Source: an uncultured Catenibacillus sp.
GTDB taxonomy: Bacteria; Bacillota; Clostridia; Lachnospirales; Lachnospiraceae
Length of the DNA stretch: 35,758 nt
Direction: 5' to 3'
Assembly (NCBI GenBank): GCA_934339005.1
Contig: CAKRHR010000027.1
Location: 1-35,758 of the forward strand
A model generated the notes under the pieces. It was not told the origin of the DNA. It ran no database searches and was given only the letters and a program-made list of their open reading frames with translations. Each line of letters starts with the position of its first letter. Position 1 is the stretch's first letter. Positions 32,178 to 35,758 of the stretch are shown here, one piece after another. A program made the translations under genes and the position numbers.

Positions 32178-32228
32178 ATTACAATAATGTTACAAAAAGA
32201 TTATAACAGCATGTAACATTATTGTCAA
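32178..32228. promoter_or_regulatory. 13-bp inverted repeat with WalR-like boxes flanking the NlpC/P60 promoter
   Basis: ACAATAATGTTAC (32181-32193) and GTAACATTATTGT (32213-32225) are perfect inverted arms 19 bp apart. The downstream arm on the minus strand reads TGTAAC-N5-TGTAAT (32194-32178), an exact match to the WalR box TGTWAH-N5-TGTWAH; the other arm reads TGTAAC-N5-TGTCAA on the plus strand, with one mismatch. WalR commonly controls wall hydrolases in Firmicutes. Confidence 0.5.
32200..32228 (-). promoter_or_regulatory. Consensus sigma-70 promoter of the NlpC/P60 gene
   Basis: On the minus strand TTGACA (32228-32223) and TATAAT (32205-32200) with 17 nt between them: perfect hexamers and spacing. 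Start near 32193. Confidence 0.8.
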
Positions 32229-32248
32229 TAAGGATTGTCCAAATTTAC

Positions 32249-32284
32249 AAAAAGCGTGGGCACGCCGTCAAGTGTTACCCACGC
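32249..32284 (-). terminator. Terminator of cvfB
   Basis: GCGTGGG (32254-32260) and CCCACGC (32278-32284) with T5 on the minus strand. It lies about 75 nt past the cvfB stop. Confidence 0.8.
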
Positions 32285-32358
32285 CTCTGTTCACAATTTT
32301 TTAATAATCTGCTGTTTTTCTGCACATCATTTCATTTTCAAAATAATTGCTTGTGATT

Positions 32359-33195
32359 TTATTCTGCTACACGAATAACTCCATTTGTAATCTGAATCTT
32401 ACCGGTTTTCAGCAAACGGCCAACTGCACGTTTAAATGCAGCTTTGCTCATGCCTGTTTCGCGCTCAATCACCTGAGGTGTTGCTTTTTCTGTAAACGGA
32501 AGAACACCACTGTAGCTTTCAAGCAATTTCATAATCGTATCTGCATCGACATCCATCTGAAGATATGCTTTCTGGTTCAGGCTCAATTCCATCTTGCCAT
32601 CCATACGCACATTTACAACTCTGGCTTCAACTTCTGAACCGACACGATGTCCACCATGATAATTTTTCTTTGGAATCATGCCGTGGTAACGACCGTCAAC
32701 TGCCACAAACGCACCGATTTCATCATTAACCTGATATAAAATACCTTTAACTGTATCGTCTTTTTTGTAATCGTGTTCTGTAGACAAATAATCGTAAATC
32801 TTCATTGTCGCACACAAACGATTACTCTTATCTATATACAATGCCACAAGATAGCTGCGTCCGGCTTCTACGCGGCATGTCTGCTCTTTATATGGTAAAA
32901 GTAAATCCTTTTCCAAACCCCAGTCTAAAAACGCACCAATTTTTGTCACTTCTTTCACTTCCAGTGACGCAATCTGTCCAAGTGTGATCTTTGGTTCTGC
33001 TGTGGTTGCAATCAGACGATCTGATGAATCTCTGTAAACAAAGACTTCAATCTCATCACCAACCTTACAGCCTGCAGGCACACTCTTTGTCGGCAGCAAA
33101 ATGCTCTCCTCATTCTTACCTGCTTCTGCCACATACACACCAAATTCCTTGCGGCGTACAACTTCCAATACCTGTTTTTCACCTAACTGAATCAT
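32359..33195 (-). CDS. cvfB: CvfB/YitL-type S1-domain RNA-binding protein
   Basis: 278 residues, the usual length of CvfB. Three S1-like OB domains: about 1-70 (VVRRKEFGVYVAEAGKNEESILLP), 72-137 (ASLEVKEVTKIGAFLDWGLEKDLLLPYKEQ) and 145-210 (VKGILYQVNDEIGAFVAVDGRYHGMIPKKNY), then a C-terminal winged-helix domain (about 220-278, MSKAAFKRAVGRLLKTGKIQI). In Staphylococcus aureus CvfB binds RNA and influences virulence gene expression; in other Firmicutes its RNA targets are not known. ATG 33195 with AGGAGG upstream. Monocistronic. Confidence 0.85.
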   Translation of the reverse strand: MIQLGEKQVLEVVRRKEFGVYVAEAGKNEESILLPTKSVPAGCKVGDEIEVFVYRDSSDRLIATTAEPKITLGQIASLEVKEVTKIGAFLDWGLEKDLLLPYKEQTCRVEAGRSYLVALYIDKSNRLCATMKIYDYLSTEHDYKKDDTVKGILYQVNDEIGAFVAVDGRYHGMIPKKNYHGGHRVGSEVEARVVNVRMDGKMELSLNQKAYLQMDVDADTIMKLLESYSGVLPFTEKATPQVIERETGMSKAAFKRAVGRLLKTGKIQITNGVIRVAE

Positions 33196-33316
33196 CCTTC
33201 ATTCCTCCTGTTATTCCGTCCAGTGTTTACTACATCTCTAATCATAGTTTCGTTTTCATAAATCGTGCTGCACCATAAATATGTTTGATTTATTTCCCGC
33301 ATTTTCTTTATGACAC

Positions 33317-33357
33317 AAAAAAAGCAGCCATCCTATCGCATTGATAAAATGTCTGCT
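33317..33357 (-). terminator. Terminator of tRNA-Gln
   Basis: AGCAG (33323-33327) and CTGCT (33353-33357), extended inward by GCCAT/ATGTC-like pairs, followed on the minus strand by T7. It lies 3 nt past the tRNA 3' end. Confidence 0.8.
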
Positions 33358-33360
33358 TAG

Positions 33361-33432
33361 CTGGGCTGGCAGGATTCGAACCTGCAAATGCTGGAGTCAG
33401 AGTCCAGTGCCTTGCCGTTTGGCGACAGCCCA
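33361..33432 (-). tRNA. tRNA-Gln (anticodon CTG)
   Basis: 72 nt on the minus strand. The acceptor stem TGGGCTG pairs with CAGCCCA, discriminator base G. The anticodon stem CTGGA/TCCAG encloses the loop CTCTGAC with anticodon CTG, and GGTTCGAATCC gives the T arm. The 3' CCA is not encoded (CTA follows the discriminator), so it must be added by the nucleotidyltransferase. Confidence 0.95.
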
Positions 33433-33451
33433 ATGTCAACCGACGAATGTT

Positions 33452-33480
33452 ATTATATAGCATGTTCCAGAAAAATGCAA
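33452..33480 (-). promoter_or_regulatory. Promoter of the tRNA-Gln gene
   Basis: On the minus strand TTGCAT (33480-33475) and TATAAT (33457-33452) with 17 nt between them; 20 nt separate the -10 from the mature tRNA 5' end. Confidence 0.65.
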
Positions 33481-33781
33481 CCCCTTTTTTCAAATTTTTT
33501 TAATTTTTTTGAAAATTTCTTAAATTAAAAATCAAAAAATGTCCAAAAGCCCGATAAAACCTGAGTTTTTTGAACTGCATGCTTTTTGAAAAATTTGAAA
33601 AAACTTTTTAGTTTTTCCAAAAATATCATTATTTTTCTAAATCCACCAGCAAAATTAATGTTCAACAACACCTCAGACAGGTTATCTATACTAATTTTGC
33701 CAGTGGATTTTTTTTAATCTGCTAATAATTTTTCATTCATTGCTACGAAATGTCTTAATTTTTGTTTTTAACAAAATCTTG
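33481..33781. other. AT-rich gap between tRNA-Gln and the first Rpn gene
   Basis: Runs of A and T, no ORF with a ribosome site. The only clear structure is the long inverted repeat at 33639-33710, described separately. Confidence 0.5.
33639..33715. terminator. Long inverted repeat with T8 on the plus strand, probable two-way terminator
   Basis: AAATCCACCAGCAAAATTA (33639-33657) pairs with TAATTTTGCCAGTGGATTT (33692-33710) at 17 of 19 positions; the central 34 nt contain a smaller ACCT/AGGT hairpin. It runs into T8 on the plus strand and a shorter T-run on the minus strand. It lies about 70 nt after the stop of the first Rpn gene. Confidence 0.55.
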
Positions 33782-34810
33782 TCACATTTTATATAAAGTA
33801 TCATCTTTATATAGCTCTTTTATATCTTCCCATTCTTCTCCAGAAATTCCAAGTGCCTTAATTGCCTGTTCACATGTAAGATTAAGATTTTTCATTAAAT
33901 TTTTAACGGCATTATACTGAGCTACTTGCTGTCCTTGCAACAAGCCTTGTTTTAATCCCTGTTTTAATCCCTGTTTTAATCCTTTTTCTATACCTTGCCT
34001 TTCAACACCATCACTCAGATTACACATTTGGGACACCTCGCTTTCCAATGTTTCTGTCATTTTAATATTATACTCATTTTCCAGAATCTGTTTCTTTTCT
34101 TCTACTGCTCGTTTTGAGGATAGTAGCACCTCTAAAAGTCGCAAAATTTTGGAATCCATCTTTTCTTCCGGATCTCCAAGACACAGCATAATCGCTGTTA
34201 AGAGATCATAATTTTCTTTTTCTTCTTTTGTAGTTCCTACAACATTGTCTTCTTTAATCGAATATTTGCTAATCGTATTCTTCCTGTTTTTCGGTGGATT
34301 CATACATATAAATATACTGTAAACCTTTTTTATCTTTTCATAATGTGCATTTGTAAATTCCGTACCATACTGAGCAGAAATCATCCTGCTGCAATAATAG
34401 ATATTTCTCTTGATAATTGGATATCCCGGATAAAAATCATTTTGCGCTTCCACATTGATTATCAGGCTGATTAAACTTCCTGAAATTGGGGCAACGGCAT
34501 TAAAACGGATATCAAATGTTACTGTTCCTTCACAAATCGATGCATCTTCTGTATTTAATCCTTTTATCGTTGGGGCTGTGTCCGATATCTGCTCGTCCTG
34601 ATGCAGTGCAGTTTTTGATATCTGCGGTTCACCTTCTATGTACTGTCCGGCAATCTCATCAATGCTACAGTCCCTGTACTCTGGCAGACAGCTTTTCATA
34701 ATCCATGCAAGAATGATCTTATTCGCCAGTATCTTTTTACATACATTATCATATGCTGCCTTTTGTCCTGCGGTAGAAATCACTTTTGATAATACAGTCT
34801 GTGTTTTCAT
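33782..34810 (-). CDS. Rpn-family PD-(D/E)XK nuclease/putative transposase
   Basis: 342 residues from ATG 34810 (AAAGG about 10 nt upstream; an in-frame TTG at 34819 is less likely). The PD-(D/E)XK nuclease core is seen around residues 95-135: VTFDIRFNAVAP followed by SLIINVEAQNDF (E-A-Q in the family's ExQ position). Later comes the C-terminal GLKQG repeat and a helical end. Rpn proteins promote RecA-independent recombination and are often found in many near-identical copies. The GLKQG/L segment (about 284-297) is encoded by three 12-bp direct repeats. The second copy lies 300 nt upstream. No inverted terminal repeats or transposon partner seen. Confidence 0.8.
   Translation of the reverse strand: MKTQTVLSKVISTAGQKAAYDNVCKKILANKIILAWIMKSCLPEYRDCSIDEIAGQYIEGEPQISKTALHQDEQISDTAPTIKGLNTEDASICEGTVTFDIRFNAVAPISGSLISLIINVEAQNDFYPGYPIIKRNIYYCSRMISAQYGTEFTNAHYEKIKKVYSIFICMNPPKNRKNTISKYSIKEDNVVGTTKEEKENYDLLTAIMLCLGDPEEKMDSKILRLLEVLLSSKRAVEEKKQILENEYNIKMTETLESEVSQMCNLSDGVERQGIEKGLKQGLKQGLKQGLLQGQQVAQYNAVKNLMKNLNLTCEQAIKALGISGEEWEDIKELYKDDTLYKM
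33948..33982. repeat. Three tandem 12-bp repeats in the first Rpn gene
   Basis: TGTTTTAATCCC occurs three times in a row (33948-33959, 33960-33971, 33972-33982 with the last base changed). On the coding strand it encodes repeated K/Q-G-L-K-Q units. The paralogue at 35.3 kb has one unit only, so copy number differs by 24 bp. Confidence 0.85.
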
Positions 34811-34912
34811 CCACCACAAGCCTTTCTTAAATTATATGATTTTGGTTACGTTAATATCATATCACACAAGAATGCTATTTACTATGTTTTTTCTGTGAAC
34901 TAATTCGCAAAA

Positions 34913-34992
34913 ATAGCCGCCTATGAACCATACTTCACTCGTTAGATTTCAGGTCTGACTTTTGGAAGTTATGGTTCATAACGCGGCATTTT
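34913..34992. repeat. Long inverted repeat between the Rpn genes
   Basis: GCCGC-c-TATGAACCATA-CTTC (34916-34936) and the near-complement GAAGT-TATGGTTCATA-ac-GCGGC (34965-34987) flank a 28-nt loop, bounded by A-rich and T-rich tails. It could be a bidirectional terminator or a remnant of a mobile element. Confidence 0.5.
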
Positions 34993-35044
34993 TACATTAT
35001 TCTTTTACGCCTCCAAGGGCAATTTCTGCCACAAAGTATGATAT

Positions 35045-35093
35045 AAAAAGCAGTTTAGTTTAATAGATTCTCTCTGATAAACCAAACTGCTTT
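35045..35093 (-). terminator. Terminator of the second Rpn gene
   Basis: AAAGCAGTTTAGTTT (35047-35061) and AAACCAAACTGCTTT (35079-35093), one mismatch, running into TTTTTAT on the minus strand. It lies 18 nt past the stop at 35111. Confidence 0.8.
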
Positions 35094-35110
35094 AAGATTA
35101 TTTTTTACCT

Positions 35111-35758
35111 TTAACAGGTTTTTTTCACATTCTCATATAAAGTATCATCTGCATATAGCTCTTTTATATCTTTCCATTCTTCTTCAGAAATTCCAAGTGC
35201 CTTAATTGCCTGTTCACATGTAAGATTAAGATTTTTCATTAAATTTTTAACGGCATTATACTGAGCTACTTGCTGTCCTTGCAACAAGCCTTGTTTTAAT
35301 CCTTTTTCTATACCTTGCCTTTCAACACCATCACTCAGATTACACATCTCTGACACCTCGCTTTCTATTGTTTCGGTCATTTTAATATCATACTCTTTTT
35401 CCAAAATTTGTTTCTTTTCTTCTACCGTTCGCTTCGAGGATAGTAGCACCTCTAAAAGTCGCAAAATTTCGGAATCCATCTTTTCTTCCGGATCTCCAAG
35501 ACACAGCATAATCGCTGTTAAGAGATCATAATTTTCTTTTTCTTCTTTTGTATTCCCTACAACATTATCTTCTTTAATCGAATACTTGTTAATCGTATTC
35601 TTCCTGTTTTTCGGTGGATTCATGCATATAAATATGCTGTAAACCTTTTTTATCTTTTCATAATGCGCATTTGTAAATTCCGTACCATACTGAGCAGAAA
35701 TCATCCTGCTGCAATAATAGATATTTCTCTTGATAATAGGATATCCCGGATAAAAATC
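35111..35758 (-). CDS. Second Rpn-family PD-(D/E)XK gene, 5' end outside the window
   Basis: The frame is open to the window edge (at least 215 codons); the first internal ATG at 35704 is not the start, since the codons upstream continue the same protein (DFYPGYPIIKRNIYYCSR). The segment matches residues from about 127 to the end of the first Rpn protein at roughly 90 percent identity, with scattered changes such as SISKYS/TINKYS and RAVEE/RTVEE. It lacks two of the 12-bp GLKQ units and has a different C-terminus (ENVKKTC). The nuclease core lies outside the window, so activity cannot be judged. Confidence 0.8.
   Translation of the reverse strand, partial: DFYPGYPIIKRNIYYCSRMISAQYGTEFTNAHYEKIKKVYSIFICMNPPKNRKNTINKYSIKEDNVVGNTKEEKENYDLLTAIMLCLGDPEEKMDSEILRLLEVLLSSKRTVEEKKQILEKEYDIKMTETIESEVSEMCNLSDGVERQGIEKGLKQGLLQGQQVAQYNAVKNLMKNLNLTCEQAIKALGISEEEWKDIKELYADDTLYENVKKTC

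Larger units (their letters stand above)
34811..35110. other. Gap between the two Rpn genes, with a long inverted repeat
   Basis: No gene. It holds the upstream region of the first Rpn gene, the inverted repeat 34913-34992 and the terminator of the second copy (35045-35093). Confidence 0.6.

Noticed and set aside
33308..33493. 61-codon minus-strand ORF
   Set aside because: It runs through tRNA-Gln, its terminator and its promoter; it is a frame shadow of the tRNA region.
35111..35704. Treating the second Rpn gene as a 197-residue complete protein
   Set aside because: The frame continues upstream to the window edge and matches the paralogue there, so the internal ATG is not its start.
1..35758. 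CRISPR arrays, insertion sequences, prophage or plasmid origin
   Set aside because: No regularly spaced repeats, DDE transposases, integrases, phage structural genes or replication proteins were seen; only the Rpn genes have a link to mobility.

Overview
The window reads as chromosome of a low-GC, Gram-positive anaerobe of the Clostridia, most likely a Lachnospiraceae gut commensal. The basis is AGGAGG-type ribosome sites, consensus TTGACA/TATAAT promoters with 17-base spacers, a rubredoxin-flavin reductase fusion, cytoplasmic molybdopterin enzymes, a type I sulfatase, DUF6110 and DUF3955 small proteins, and two tandem Rpn-type PD-(D/E)XK 'transposase' genes. Nearly every gene lies on the minus strand; only the HAD phosphatase at 13.5 kb, a broken gene at 18.6 kb and a predicted small RNA at 23.1 kb are on the plus strand. 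The large gene at the left edge (1-1554) runs out of the window.

Layout. 0-2 kb: C-terminally cut heavy-metal P-type ATPase with an unusual Ser-Cys-Ala membrane motif, preceded by a DUF6110 membrane protein with a terminator-like hairpin between them. 2.3-3.6 kb: HAD phosphatase and YfcE phosphodiesterase. 3.8-5.3 kb: AGCS-type Na+/amino-acid symporter behind a perfect ARG box. 5.5-8.2 kb: likely operon lrgA-lrgB-cytidylate-kinase-like-GntR/FCD regulator, ended by a terminator and headed by a consensus promoter whose start point is covered by a perfect 38-bp palindrome carrying two TTGGTnnnACCAA operators. 8.6-10.5 kb: mgtE with a roughly 525-nt leader that contains a 29-codon acidic leader ORF, a hairpin and a possible attenuator. 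10.7-17.9 kb: single metabolic and regulatory genes (URO-D-like, Crp/Fnr-like, GNAT, HAD, Gfo/Idh/MocA, rubredoxin fusion, DUF3955, serine hydrolase). 18.1-18.9 kb: a deletion scar joining the 3' ends of two divergent genes (DUF4143 ATPase and a GH39-like enzyme). 19-23 kb: HAD phosphatase, then a molybdopterin oxidoreductase/4x[4Fe-4S]/ABM-monooxygenase operon, divergent from a short predicted RNA. 23.4-30 kb: sulfatase, S15/CocE hydrolase, two-gene AtuA, PAS-HTH regulator and HD hydrolase. 30.2-33.4 kb: a secreted six-SH3b NlpC/P60 hydrolase, CvfB and tRNA-Gln(CTG). 33.8-35.8 kb: duplicated Rpn genes.

The most interesting material is regulatory. Candidates are a Mg2+-sensing leader peptide in front of mgtE, a pyruvate/lactate-type operator controlling lrgAB and probably its own regulator, paired dyads 52 bp apart upstream of the atuA promoter next to a PAS-HTH protein lacking an AAA+ domain, a small RNA with a full promoter and terminator, and a cell-wall hydrolase promoter flanked by an inverted repeat containing WalR-like boxes. 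These are sequence-reading hypotheses; no database search, folding program or alignment was run.
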